Positions 21,056 to 34,060 of a DNA stretch of 64,000 nucleotides are shown piece after piece. Positions within the stretch are counted from its first letter, which is position 1. Each line of letters opens with the position of its first letter. The notes beneath the pieces are model-generated. The model had not been told where the DNA came from. It did not search any database and saw only the letters and a program-made list of their open reading frames with translations. Location of the stretch: positions 8,591,143 to 8,655,142 of the forward strand of contig CM029116.1 in the NCBI GenBank assembly GCA_016859345.1, read 5' to 3'. The DNA is from Istiophorus platypterus. Taxonomy: Eukaryota; Chordata; Actinopteri; Istiophoriformes; Istiophoridae. The position numbers were made by a program, and so were the translations under genes.

Positions 21056-24000
21056 CTTTGCCTTTGCATTAATTATAATATTAATGTGGATATCCTACAT
21101 TAACATGCACATAGTATTCTGAAATGACAATATTGTAAGTGTGATTGTTTGAAATAGTTCTTGAAACAGTGTAGTTTCCTTCCGTTTGTTTAAAGACAAA
21201 CAATTCACTTATTTTATGTTTATTTTATGTTATGAAACACTTTATACATTCATAAACCAATCACACCTAATATGCTCGGTATAACAATCTAATAAGATCA
21301 ATATTGATTCTCGGTATACTGCTTTGTGAAATCTAGAGTACAGCCTTCCGTCTCTTTCTCGTAAAGGCTGAGATATCTACATGAGGGAGCACTCTCCGTC
21401 GTTTATTTCTCGGGATTCAAAAAAGAAGGACTTCCACTCATAAAAAAAGACCTGCCAATATAATGTCAACACACTTTTCATGGCTTCCATGTGTGAGCAG
21501 GATAGTCTGCTCAGATTTGCACTCCCACTGGTTCTGTGATCATAATCTGTAGTTATTTCAAGCTCTAATTCACTATCTGGAGGATATAGTGTACTGCAAA
21601 TGCCCTGCAGGTAACTACAGTAATTATTTCCATTACCCAGCATTAGGAATGGAAGCAGAGGGCATCGCTCGATGATAGACGTACTGGTGTGAGGCTGCAG
21701 CCACACAAGCGGTTACATCTCCTAAACCTTATAAGACATTCATGTTGCTTTTACATCTCCAGGAATAAAGTGAATGCAGTAACGTCCACAGAATATCAAT
21801 TACACCATCTAGATTGGGAGTGATTTTATTTTTCAGAGCAGTTCCATTTTTCTTTGCTTGTGCTGTGCTGCCCGTCGGCTCTTCTTTGCACTCAGAGTGT
21901 TTTCTTTCTGTGTCCACGGGAGCTCTTGACACCGTGGCACACGGGAACACCTCCTAAAGGTCCATATGCCTCCTCAGCACGACACCCTCAAAAAACTCAG
22001 ACGGTCGAGTCGGATGCTCGGACCACGCAGCCCTGCAAGCTTGTTTTTGTTTTGTTTTTTGATTTTTCAGCCCTGAAACAGCAAGACAACAAGTCTTGTT
22101 GTAGTTAAACCAAACAGAGAGCCAAAGTGAAACAAGGACATCATAATCCGGCTTTTGAACAGAACCTCTCCCAAAAGTATGCGGTATGGCTCGTTTCATA
22201 TGTCTAGAAAAGCACAAAAACACGGTTCGCGTTTGTGTTGGCTGAGCTGCGCCCGCCGTTTGCAGTATCCTTTACAATGATTGACTCATTCACAGCTGTG
22301 TAGCTAGTAACATCTTTTCATAGTCATTCAGGTGTCCATTGCGGACAACATAACCTGACACTTCCTTGCTGTCACTCTGACGATCTCGCTCATGTGTGAA
22401 GTTAGATAATCAAATGCCATCCCGTTCAGTGAAAGAGGGACCAGAGACTGCTGATGTTTGTGATGGAGATTCTCCTAAATCTCATCTTGTATTTTATGCA
22501 GCGTGTGTGTATGTGTATTAATGTCTGTGCTTCTGCCAGGAAATCATTCTGACACAAAGCTCAAAATGTAAATGATTCAGTTGGGTATGTAGTACAAGCA
22601 GGGATGCCAGCTGTCTATTGTTTAATAGCACTCTAGACACTTCTGACATACTAACAACGTGGATGACTAATTCTGATCCTGTATTTACCTTTGTTCTGGT
22701 GAAGAGTTTGCTGTGGACTTCAGATGTATTTATACCTCCGGTTTCCATTTTATTTACTTACTCTCCATTTTCAAAGAGAGAAGTGTTTTCCTAAAAATAG
22801 TAGCAATAGTTAATTTCTGTGTGAGCAAATAATTTAATAATTTAGCCAAATTCCTCTTTCCCGTTCACTTGAACAGGAATTTGGCCTCAGACTTTTAAAC
22901 CCCACTATATGCAGGGCGCTGCTTCCCCTCGCTGGTAGTTTATTCAACATAAATTAGTACTCAGGGATGCTATATAAGGGTTGGCTGTGTTAGGTGTGGG
23001 AAAAATGCTGCTTTAGCTGGCAGCGCTGATGCTGAAGGATTGCACAATAAATGCCCACACAAGGACTGAACTAATCCTCGCCTGAGCCTCCCCACTCATC
23101 CTCCAGTACAGGCCGAGATGACAGGGTTAAAGGCTCTGTAGTGGTTCAGAGATCCCGGAGCCCCTGGAGAACAATTTACCGAGTGCCAGACCTGCTATTA
23201 AGTCAAAGGTTGAAGAGTGCGATTCAGTTTATGTCTTACTTGTTAGGTATGTTTACTATATAAGTCAAGAATGTCTCGATTCTCCTTGTCAGGAAGGCAA
23301 AGCTACTGAGTCGTTCATTAGCATTTATGCTGCGGTATAATTTGCTAGTGTTTGGCAACAAGCTAAATATACATTGATAATGTATTGGCTAAAAGGGCCA
23401 GTATGATTTAATGGTTGCAGTGACCCTGTAGGTCCAAATCTGCATGGCGACGGGAACATGCATCCCAAGACAACATCTGCTGATGAAAGTGTGTAGAAAG
23501 TTGTTGTAAGTTTTTTGTTTTGTTTTTTTTCCATTGGACATTGTGCACAAAGAAGCTGATTCTTTGTGCAATAACATGATATTGAAACTTTTTAAGAAAT
23601 GTTTTTCTTTTCTCTCCATCCCGGAGGGGACTAACATGGATGGTATGTTAGAGAAATATACAGACAGAAGTTATTGGTTAACTAGCTGCAGCAGAACAGA
23701 AATATCGAGCATTTCCGTTGAACAGAAAATGGGCATTTTCTCTTTGAAAATGATTCCAAGTGGTTAAATCACTGGGGAGAGACAACAGCCCACATATTTC
23801 ATGCACAGCCTCCAGGGACAAGTTTCTCAGTAAGACGGTTTTGAAATTCACAGGGGGCGAGAGGAGCTTTGAGCTGCAGCGGGGCGGTATACTTTGTGAG
23901 CCACAAAAGCAATGGGTGGAAACTGCTCAAGATGCCACTTGCAAGCAGGAAATTTAATTGTGGCGAAGTATGACGCTTGAGGCTGGATTATTAAAGCATT

Positions 24001-24973
24001 GCCTAATTCCCATGATTTATATAATAGTGGGTGTAAAGCATTTTCTGACCGTATTCATGGGTCTTGTGTTTCCTAGTGAAAACATGGGGAACCATTTGAT
24101 GTTGCTCACGGCCGCATCATGTCTGACGCTCTGATGTGAGGCAGGATGCAGTGGACCCAGGCTGCGGGAAAATGAAGCTTCGAGATTTGACCCTGGGCCA
24201 GCCGAGGAACATGTGGTTCATTACAGCTACATCACCAGAGTGCAGCAATGCAAAGAGGAGGAAGCTTATCAAAGTCTCTGGCCTAAAAAAGGAAGAAACC
24301 ATTACGGAACCTCAGGGAGACACATTAAATGATAACAAATTTTGACGCTGAACAGTTCAGTAGAATTGCACTTGAAAAAGGGGCCTGCGCTTTGTAATTA
24401 GTCTTGTTTTGTTTTTTTAACCATAGTACTATTACTTATTAATAGTTTAGTTTATTAATAGCAAGTATAGTAGAATTGGCTTTGTATTTTGCCAGTTTCA
24501 GCCAACTGTTACAACCACTTATGCCTCGGGGGTCTTTTAAGAAATCATTTACTGGACTCTCTTGTTTGCAGTGGTTTTAGAGTATATCTGGGTACTTGAG
24601 AGGGAATAGTGGTAAAAAAATGGAAAGTAATCTAAATCTCTTTTTATCCCTGCTCTTGTATCAGAAGGTCATAAAAACACTGCAGAGACACTTGTGTGCT
24701 ATGACACTGCTCAAAGGAAAGTCCATTTGGGTCTTTCCACCTGCGGTGACATTTGAAAGGCCACCTTGCCCCACCCGGGGCATTCACACTCTGCTTTTCA
24801 CTGAGGATTTTATTTAGAGCTATCAAACTGAATTGGAACCAAAATACGAATATGCCAAAATTTCTCTGTCCTTGAGTTCTGTAATGAATGGCATTACCCT
24901 GCATGTCATCGCTCCAGCATAAAAGGCAGATTTTCTGTCTCATTCTTTTTTTTTTTTTCCCCCTGATGCACAG

Positions 24974-25069
24974 GTTCATCGCGTAAGCACAGCGCCTCTC
25001 ATTGGTGTCTGCAGAATATTGCACAAGAGTCAGTTGACAGCTCCGACGAGGAGTTCTTTGATGCCAGAG
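24974..25069 (+). CDS. PITPNM3: PITPNM3 exon 2, with FFAT motif
   Basis: A 96-base exon between ctgatgcacag (ending 24973) and the donor AGAG|gttagt (25070). It completes Gly9 and encodes residues 10-40, ending with one base of codon 41. The stretch HWCLQNIAQESVDSSDEEFF followed by DAR is the conserved N-terminal segment of PITPNM3. DSSDEE is an acidic tract and E35-F-F-D-A-R-D41 is an FFAT motif, which in this family binds the MSP domain of VAP proteins and so tethers the protein to the ER. The alternative AG at 25013-25014 would start the exon at 25015 but breaks the phase with exon 1 and loses the conserved Trp, so 24974 is preferred. The exon is phase 1 at both ends, so its loss would keep the frame. 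Confidence 0.92.
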
Positions 25070-27184
25070 GTTAGTATTATATTTTATTTCTCATTTTATC
25101 CTGTCTTCCCCTTGTAATTTTTTTCTCTGTCTCCAAAAGTAGCGATCTCAGAGATGACCTGAACATCTGTGTGAGCATATTAACCAGACCCTTTTACATC
25201 GAGTGTGCATACTTGTAGCTCTTGTAGCTATTTTCCATCATAGGAGCAAAAGGAAATGTAAGTGGTAGTTATCATAATGGGTTCTGCTATTGTTTCCAAG
25301 TTTCTGAGACTAAATTTCCGGCTCAGTACCGGTGCAGACTATGACTGGTCTGGCAAACTATAACACAAAAGCAATTATATTGACTAAGGCAACCAAGGGT
25401 CAAACAAAAAAGAACCATGGAGAATACTTTTTGGACCAACTGACGGGCCCAGGTCCTCAACCGTATTTGGGGAGAGGAGGCCAGAAGAAGCTGGAGTCTG
25501 TGGCTAGAAAGAAAATCTAAAAGGTTTTTCAACATCTGGCAAATTCTGAATTCTACTCACAACCAACCTGTGCAGGGAAAAATACTGTAAATCCAAAGGA
25601 GATTATGGAGAGGCACAAGATCACAGTGTGCGCTATGAAGCAAAACCTGAAAAGAAAAGCAGCAAATCTCAACAACTAGAACTGGGGGATGCTGGATATT
25701 TTCATTTTTGAATTAATGACTAAAATGATTAAGTGATAAACAAAATTGTCGAGTCTTTTTCTGTCATTTGACCGATTGGTTCATAATGTAATTGTTTCAG
25801 TATGAGTAAAAGCGGAAGAAATTCATACTTAAGACTTATAAGGCCCTTAAAAGTTTATGTAATGGGAAGCCTAAGGTTTCAGGGTGTTTTGTTCCTGTGG
25901 TGAAAATATACTGTTTGTCTCTTGTATTTTAAAGCTGGAGAAATGTAGGACAAATGTAATGAATGAATCACAAGACCCGGGGGAATTTACTGGCAATTAC
26001 TGCATATTCTGGTGTGGGGTGGTATTACCAAATGTGCATCTCTGATTTTTGCAGTTATGACTAAACTGGGTGAAATCTGACTACAGAACAGAGTCTGACT
26101 GCAGAACATACCAGACAGAATGGGCAACAAATTGATTATAAATTAACTTTCATAATTCTTAACTGGTTTAAACTGATTTCACTGTCCTCTTTACTGCTGG
26201 AGATTCTTATAAATTTATTCAAGATGTCAGACGGTCCAGAAATAGAAACACTTGAGAACATATTTGACTACGAGCTTTTTTTCCAGTCCCAGAGGGAGTT
26301 CATCAGTGAACAAGTGGGATATTTATCCCACCAATTATCCACTGCAAGTGCTTATCCCCAGAGAGACTGCCACACTAATCAATTAGGTGTTATTATTATA
26401 ACATGTTCGTATTTGACATTAAGTCAGTCAATAGCTAGGGGTGTGTTGAGATTCTGGTATCCAACAAACCTTCATATAATATGAAACACGCTGCAGATGA
26501 AGTTCACTGGGTAACATATTAGATGTTGTCTGGAACATGCTCTTTTCCATCTCCGCTGCAATTTTAAGCGCTGTGGTATGAAGCCACATGTTTAGCTTAT
26601 GAAAACTTGATGGATAGATTTTTCACTTTGTTCTTTCATTCAGTCTCGTTTTCGCTTATCTCATTTTCCCCCCTCTCTTCCTGCTTCAATCTTTCATTTG
26701 CTCCCCTCCCCTAATTTTGATTTCCTTTCACTCCCTTCCCATGCATCTTCCATTTGTCAAAAAAAAAAAAAAGGTCCATTCACTGCACACAGTCCTAGAA
26801 AACATGAAATATTTATTCTTATCACAGCTGTCTCAGAGCAGAGCTGCTCGTCGCACAAAATGCATTTTATGAGACCGGTGTCAAGGTGTCTATCTGCTTC
26901 AAGAAATCAGCAAGGGACGAGATAACATGTGCATGTGTTGTACGTGAAGGGGTGTACCTCATCATCCTTGTGCTATCTACGGCACGAGATTCAACACTCG
27001 GCTATGAAATATCTGCACTGAGCGTGAAGAGAAACAGAAACAGAGATGTCCTTTACCTCTTTTAATTAGGCGGCATGGGGAGAGTCTCCACAGTAGTGCG
27101 AAAGCAAAGAAATTAACTTGACTGTGTTTGTTGACTGTGTTCATATGCTTTCTTGTTAATGAGATCAAAAATTAAATGAGCTGT

Positions 27185-27630
27185 TTGACATTGTAGGAAA
27201 TTTGCTTATTTGCTTTCTGGCTGGGAGTTACATGAGATAATTGATAACGCTCGTATTTGTACAGTAAATATTAAGTTGGGGGAAACAGCCACCCTGGCTC
27301 TGTCTGAAGCTAAAAAAATCACAGACACAACAAATTAACATGTTATACTGTATTTGATTAGTTTAATCTGAATTGTAAAAACATCACGTTGTGGTTTTAA
27401 TGAGTTGTGGCTGGCAACCAGCAGAGACTCCAGGAAGTCACTGTGCCCGGCCAAGATTCAGTCAGAACATAACTCTGTTAAACTACAAACTTAGTCTCTG
27501 CAGTACATTTTAGTTTTTGTGTGACATGTTAACGACTGAGGTGCATTTTAACCTTGGGATGAGCCGAGCTAGATATTCGCCCCTGTTTCCAATCTTTGTG
27601 CTAAGCTATGCTAATCGGCCGCTTCATATA
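27185..27630 (-). repeat. Teleost interspersed repeat, 'ttagcataaagactgg' family, copy 1
   Basis: It begins with 'tttgacattgtaggaaatttgcttatttgctttctggc', contains 'ggggaaacagccaccctggctctgtct' (27279), 'caaattaacatgttat' (27330), 'cacgttgtggttttaatgag' (27385) and 'gagactccaggaagtcactg' (27424), and ends with 'atctttgtgctaagctatgctaatcggccgcttcat' (27593). The ends are near-inverted (tgttatgttga-like ends), so orientation is nominal. It is a non-autonomous DNA-type element, related to 31685-32165. Confidence 0.7.
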
Positions 27631-29399
27631 TAACAAACAGACATAAACCCCCATAACCCCCATGAACAGATCTAGTTTGCGAGGAGAGTTATGTAATTTC
27701 TTTTCCTCATAAGCAACACAACCGCAATAAAAACCTTGGGACATAGATTATAAACGGGTTGGGTTCAAAGCCCCCAATTAAAATGTGTAATATGCCAGTT
27801 TTGCTTTGCTGCAGCCACAATCAGTGCCATGTTTTTGTATTTCAGTCATGAACTGGGCAGAGTTTGGAGAAGTATCCGTAATTTTAAAGTTTCCACATCA
27901 ATCTGTAATGAGGGGTGAAGGACGCTGGCCTTTTACACAGCACGAGACCTGAATACAAGTCCAGATGCTTGTGGTGAAGGCACCACTTAGTTTTTGTTCC
28001 CATTTTTCATTTCAGCCCACTTTTTTTTTTTTCTTTTTCTTTTCAACCCCCCTCTCTAATTTGCTTATTTTTTGTTGTCTCGTTCTTGGGAGACCAAATG
28101 TATCACATCTCGTTTTGCAATCCCTCACTGATGCACAATATTGGCAGGACTTGAGGTAATAGGTTGTGAAAAACCATGGATTATCCTTTAAAGTTGCATG
28201 AAAGCACGGCTGCTCCAATCAGCAAAGAAGCTTCTTAGGAAGGGGCGACAGTAAAAGATGAAATAGAACAAAGCAAATTTAATGTGCTTTTTTTTTTTTT
28301 TCCCTCATGGTTGTTTGTTGTCTGAGCTCAGGGGGAAAGTAGAGCTGTATCCTGCAGAAAAGGAAATAGAGCAAGTTATTCCAAACATAAACATGCAGTG
28401 TGCTGAGTATGAAGGATGCCTCCCTTAAAAGGGAAACCAGGGCGAGGTCATAACAGGCTGTTGAAATTATGGCCCGCTGTACTTTCTGTGACTCTCAGTC
28501 CTAGCTGTGTATGACTAGTGTGGACAGTTTTTATTTCTACCAGGTACAAATATGTTTTCTTTAGCCACAAAGTGATTTCCGCTGTTTATAGAAAAGCAGA
28601 GACAGAAAGAATTACATTGAAGTGTGATTGAGGAGGCCGTCTGTCACATTATAGCATTCCACTCAAACCATCACAATAAGCTTAGGGGAGTTTTATTTAT
28701 GTGGTTATGATGGATGCCTGTATCCAGACTGTGTAACCCAGTGGACCCAGAGAACCGTGGAAATGTATGAAGACTGCCAGGAGTTTTCTCAGTTTTCTGC
28801 TAAAAAGATGGGCCCCGACTTGTCACCTTGTGTGTGCTGTTGCCATTTTTCTCGCTCATGCGCTACGTCTATAAATTGTTTTGTGAATGTTGGAATTCTA
28901 AACATTAAACGCCATTCAGCCACAACGTTAAAAGCGGTAACTGGTTTTAATGCTGTGGCTGTATATTGTTTGGAGCCTCTTGAAAATGAGATGATGCATC
29001 TCAAGGGGCTCATGCTGTGCACAATAAATTTGGGAGTTGAATTTGAAGGTTTGGAAATGTCTGTATTCTGAAGCTCGAGATGTCAATTTTAGACACACTT
29101 GAGTGTGCTTGGCCATTGGCAGCATGCATCTGCTGCATGCTGACTAAAGGCTATGCTGTTTAAGAACAAAGCTTATCCACAAGGTTCTTTTAAAGTTGAA
29201 GGCCACTGGTATTGTTAGACATTTCTTTTCTGTTTTTCCTCTGTAATTCAGCCATTTAGATTTGAAATGAAACAATGACTATTAGATCAAAGAGATGTCT
29301 TTTATCCGTGAGGGTGTTGCAGGGTGTTCACAATCACATTTGGTCAGTAATATAGGACTGATAACCCTTTTTTTTATACATCATCTTCCTATTCTTGGT

Positions 29400-29560
29400 G
29401 AATGCAGCAGGACAGCGGTGCTAAACAAGCAAAAAGATATTTTACGTCCCGACCGGCCAAGTCTGTCACCTGACCTCAAACCATATGATCCTTTGTTATA
29501 CTTCCTGAGAAAAAATGCCAGGACTGAAAATGGGTTCAGGTACAGGTCTGACAGAGCCTA
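29400..29560 (+). mobile_element. Fossil Tc1/mariner transposase fragment
   Basis: The + strand frame here reads LRPDRPSLSPDLKPYDPLL followed by YFLRKN. This resembles the Tc1/mariner catalytic-domain signature W-P-x-x-S-P-D-L-N-P-I-E-x-x-W with decay (N to K, I-E to Y-D). The DNA phrase 'gaccggccaagtctgtcacctgacctcaaacc' is close to fish Tc1-type copies as I recall. No terminal repeats are visible, so only a fragment remains. Confidence 0.5.
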
Positions 29561-30185
29561 AATAGGAAAAATGCCAAGTGTCTGCGGGTCAGAGATTTAG
29601 GACCTTTAAGATTTTAGCCACTGATTGTTAAAGGTTTACAACTATATCACATACCATGACTTTATTGAAGAATATGTTTGCTTTGGTTCCCTAAAACAGA
29701 TGACCAAAGCTGCATCAGTTACAAAATTAGTTCATTTGATATTTTTCTCTAATAGAGCCAGTGCAGTAACTGAGTTTAGGTACTGATTTCTTGAAGCATA
29801 AATGTTTAAATGTCTTTAGTCATACAGGGTAAAACGCAACGAATAATCCAAATTCGAGCAAGCTTTCGATTCTTTTCCATACTTTGTGCTATGAACTCAC
29901 TTTATCAAAAAAGTTGTTACATAGGGGAAGATATCAGCAGTGTGAATCATACTATAAGACAGGGAAGCGGATGAAGCATCCATCAACATCCACATCTGTC
30001 CTTTCATATAAGAGCCGAGAACAGGGTTCAGTTTCCACCAGTTGTTGTTGTGTGTCAGACGGTGTTTGTATGATGGGGCTGTGGCGGCAACACAGCTGTT
30101 GGCTGGATGGTTTGATGCTGTCATCTCTGTTGATCAGCTCCTCAGACGTCCACACAGCTGCCCCCTAGCGAAGCCCCCCCCCCAG

Positions 30186-30186
30186 C

Positions 30187-30221
<35 letters not shown>

Positions 30222-30231
30222 CACACACACA
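30186..30231 (+). repeat. CA microsatellite in intron 2
   Basis: About 22 CA units with one A insertion, preceded by a C11 run at 30173-30183. Complementary to the TG tracts at 19792-19920 and 36964-37062 on the same strand. Confidence 0.95.
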
Positions 30232-30289
30232 GTAACACATGCACGAGTGATCAGTTTGTCACATCATCATGTCCTTTCCGTCGCCTGCA

Positions 30290-30590
30290 GTGACAGCGAA
30301 TAGAAACGTAACACAAACTGCCGTCAGCAGAGCGTAGACAGAGTCTCAGGCCAACAGGCAGACATGCAGAAAGCCGGATGCGAAGACGCTGGGTGGCTTC
30401 GTAAACCGTCCGCCTCCAGAGTCACCGCCGCGGTCGAGTATAAAACGTTTCCTTATATAAGACGTCTTAACGCCTCATTTCATCTACAAACCGGACCCAG
30501 AAGCTCTCAGACGTGAGGGACATGAAAAGAAATTTAAAGCTCACATTAAAAGAAGAAAAGCGCAATCTAAAGTATTCTTCTTAGGTAAAG
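30290..30590 (+). promoter_or_regulatory. CpG-enriched patch with TATA-like boxes in intron 2 (candidate alternative promoter)
   Basis: Within AT-rich intron 2, CpG density jumps over about 30290-30510 (many CpGs, including ccgccgcggtcg at 30425). TATA-like sequences follow: 'gtataaaacg' at 30438 and 'cttatataag' at 30451. About 65 bases on is ATG at 30521 in MKRNLKLTLKEEKRNLKYSS-stop. A good splice donor, cttag|gtaaag, sits at 30585. This could be a promoter with a non-coding or short-coding first exon, or an old CpG-rich insertion. No conservation data are available. Confidence 0.3.
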
Positions 30591-31684
30591 GTTAAAACTG
30601 CTATTCTGGCGGTTTATCCCCAGAATGTACTTCTCTGATATGGAAGTGTTTGAAGCTTTGTGCACAGTGAAGAAGCCACACACGGAGACATGGCAGAGGT
30701 ACTTAAGTGTTACTTTGAACAAACCATTAAAATAAAGGCTTTTTGAATGACTTACCATAAGTGAAAAACATGTATTTTCTGTGATGTACTCTCTCCGTTT
30801 AATCCAGAAAAACACCTCTTATGTTCTAGTTTCACACCTAAATATTGCAGGTAGTATTTTGTTCACATTTTATGACTCTACTGAGCCCGTGGCGGTTGCT
30901 GTTCTTGCCAACGGTGGGAAACAGCAGCAGCGGGGGGTATTTTATGCAGGATCGCTTCCACTTCCTCTTTTCACTCCATCTAAAGATTCAGATGATGAAT
31001 CATTCCATTGGCTCTCCACTCGCCCGTGGCAATAAAATGAAAAATCATGCCTCTCTTCGTCCCAGTAAACCCCTCGTATCTCCCACCATGCCACCTCCAC
31101 CTAACAGCCCCCCCCCCCAAACACACCATATCACTCTGTTTATGTCCTGATGCATGGACAACACGATTTTTTTGCACAAGGGTGTCAAAGTCTTATTTTT
31201 TGTATCACAGCTGAATGTGCCCTCCAGCTGCTCAAGCCAATGCCAACCCGATTGTCACATTGTTTATTGATGTGAGCTGTTTACAAATTTGCTGTGCATT
31301 AATCCAGATTTGTTATTTGATGACATGAATTTAAATAATGAGCCGAATTGACTGATTGAGCCTGGAAGGAAATTCATGGTGTTGGCTGCTCCTACTGTTT
31401 AATGCCATAATAAATTGCCACTGGAGGTAAAGTGTGTTTGTATGCAAGTAGGGAATCTGTTTATTATAAGGCTGCTTTTTGTTATGTTGTTTAATTCCGC
31501 TCAGCACTATTTATGGATGGAAGCTGGAGCAAGTGAGGCTTGCCAGATTAAATCTAAGTCTGTTATACACAATTTTTGTAATAACAAAAGTCATCAATAA
31601 ATGTAATTAGGATCATCGCAAAACTTTTGCAAGTACAATTATATTTTCACACCAAGACATAGTAAATTGAATTTTACCACATTA

Positions 31685-32165
31685 TCCTTCAATGAATAAT
31701 TTGACTTTTTGGGGAAAAGCAATTATTCGCTATTTAGATAAGAATACTGATTCTGCCTCGTGTCTCTCCGTTCAATTTGATTCCACAGCTTATAACCGGT
31801 CAGCTTAGCTTAGCATAAAGACTGAAGGCAAATATGGCTCTGTCCAGTTGAGTGCATTGACAACCTGGAGCTGGTCGCATCAGCAATCTCACGATGATTA
31901 CGAGACTCCAGGAACAAACCAGATGTAAACATGTTAATTCGTGAGTTTTAGAGGAGCTGGTCGCTGGATTTTTTTTTACCTTTTGATGGAGCTAGTTAGC
32001 TGTTTCCCCCTGTTTCCTGGTCTTTATGCCAAGCTAAACTAACTGCATTCCTAGTTTCATATTGTAGAACCAAATGTGACAGGGGTACTCTCTTAATCTA
32101 ACTTGTGGCAAGAAAGCAAATAAATGTATTCCTCAAATTGTCAAACTATTCCTTTAGGATACCAA
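31685..32165 (+). repeat. Teleost interspersed repeat, 'ttagcataaagactgg' family, copy 2
   Basis: 'agcttagcttagcataaagactg' (31802), 'ggctctgtcc' (31836), 'gagactccagga' (31901), 'aaacatgttaattcgtgagttttagaggagctgg' (31927), 'ctagttagctgtttccccctgtttcctggtctttatgccaagctaa' (31991) and the end 'ggcaagaaagcaaataaatgtattcctcaaattgtcaaactattccttta' (32107). The terminal phrase is the classic end of this fish element. Its beginning is the inverted copy of the same end. Confidence 0.75.
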
Positions 32166-33884
32166 ATAAAGGTTTACATCAAATATCCAGCTCTGGCCCT
32201 GGATATCTGAGATTTTAACCCAAAAAGTATAAAGGGAACAAGTATTTTGCATTATTGTTTTATTATTTACTCATCCGCTTCCCTGTGATTTTTTTATTTT
32301 TTTTGTTGGTATTCTGTGTTAACAGTATCTTACCTGTCCAAGTCAAAAGAAACAAGGTCAGACGGGTTCTGGAAGCAGCAGATGAGAGTTTATAGTTAAG
32401 GTTGCCTATCCTCCTCCTCGACCTTAAAAGCTAAACAGGACCTGACAGCCAAACAGCCTCAAAACTCTCTTCCCAACGATGTTATCACTCCAAATCTAAA
32501 GCTGGTCCTCAGAACGATTGAGGTGAAAGAACACACAGACACACTCACACATCTCAATCCCGCCTGATTTTGTTTGTCTTAGATGTTGTTGAAAGAATGA
32601 CAGCGTGTCATCAGTGTCTGTAAAGTAATCCTCTCCACCCCCTCAACCCCTCTTTTTACTCAATTTAATCTTACATCTGTATGACATGTACGGGTCGAGG
32701 GAAGGGAAAAACAAAGATGACTTTTTGTGTGTCAAGAGAATTTTATTTTTAATTTTTTAATTTTTTTTGCTCAGCCTTCATTGAGGCTATGTTTCCATGC
32801 TACTCTGTTGCAGAAGTTATGATCATTATGATCAGATTTCTTAGACAGGTTTTGTTTTTAAAAGATATGCTGCTTTCGCATTCTAGTTCAAGTTTATCCT
32901 CTGGTTCTGGTCACCATAGGCTTAACAGGAACAGATTTATGTATCAAACATAGAGCTGGGAAATTAAACCAAAGAAGACAAATAACTAACCAACATAAGC
33001 TATGTGGGAATTTTGTCAGTTTTTTCTGCGTGGATAGTATAAAAAATGATGTCTTGCCCGCATTGAACACCTGCTGCAGTCAATCTTATCCATTCAACAT
33101 TGAAAGAGAGGTGTTAGTCATTTTAAACCGGTCCCCGCAGGTGGTGATTTCACTGATTACTTCGTTCTATGGCTGGAGGACGTATTGCTCAGTGTAATCA
33201 GCTGCTGCAGTGTTTGAATGAAACTGTTGCTGCATAACGCCTGCTTCATGTCATCTGCCGAACACAATTTCAATGGCACTGACGCAGAAAGACAAGAATG
33301 TACAGTAAGCTTATTTGTAGGAACATAAAAGAAGTGAGGAATTTTAACGATCCTCCTGAGGGATAATAAGGAAGTATAGATGGGAATTTAGGCTGAGATG
33401 AAGGGATTACGAGTATAAAAAGCAATATAAAAACAGCAATTCAAGTTTTATTAAAACTCTACAAAATAAACAGCATAAAATTATATAAGCCATATAGAGG
33501 TACATAAAAATGAGCTATGAAAATACTCTTACATGTGGCTGTGGCTTGCAGAAGCACACTACTAAAACGAATTAGATACTGTGGGTTACAGAATAACATA
33601 AATGTGTTTCAAAGTGTCCCATATGATGACGCTCCAGCAAACAGAAACAGTGTAGAGGAAATAACGAGGCGTGCACAGAGAGGATAAGATGCTGTAGCTC
33701 GTACTGAGCCAACACGCAGCAGGTCGATCCAACAGTATACATAAGAAGAAAGAAAGATCTAAATAAAAATCCTCAGGAAAGCGATACTTGTGAATTGTGT
33801 GGTTGTCGAATTCACATTTGCTCCCTCTACCAATTTTTGACCAACACTTAGCGTATATGTTTCATAGGATAATTCATGATAAGA

Positions 33885-34060
33885 TAAAACTTTGACCTGC
33901 TGGGGTCACAGGAACAAATGTCAAGGGATCAAAACAGTCAATGAAAAATTATCCACTGGGGACCATGAATATCTATACCCAGTTTCATCGCAACCCATTC
34001 TATGCCCGTTTTTGCCACGGCACCATTGAGGAATTAAATCATGAAGACAAGCTCTTTTCT
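33885..34060 (-). repeat. Teleost interspersed repeat, 'ggatggattgcc' family, copy 3
   Basis: 'acctgctggggtcacaggaac' (33895), 'gggaccatgaatatctatacccagtttcatcgcaacccattctatg' (33958) and 'gccacggcaccattgagg' (34013). This is the reverse orientation of the 11780 copy. The edges are uncertain. Confidence 0.5.

Larger units (their letters stand above)
8599..24973 (+). other. PITPNM3: PITPNM3 intron 1
   Basis: A 16.4 kb first intron with donor gtaaag and a strong acceptor (a T-rich tract at 24946-24958, then gcacag ending at 24973). It holds a G14 run at 8631-8644, a CATC tetranucleotide repeat at 8812-8844, several fish interspersed repeats listed separately, and a long TG microsatellite at 19792-19920. 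I find no exon, RNA gene or intact mobile element in it. The rest is ordinary AT-rich unique-looking sequence. Confidence 0.75.

Noticed and set aside
24136..24345. 70-residue basic open frame just before exon 2
   Set aside because: No acceptor-donor pair in a usable phase, no family match, and not needed for the exon 1 to exon 2 join.
25015..25069. Shorter version of PITPNM3 exon 2 using the AG at 25013-25014
   Set aside because: It would enter in phase 0 and not join exon 1 in frame. The 24974 start keeps the frame and the conserved Trp-containing segment.
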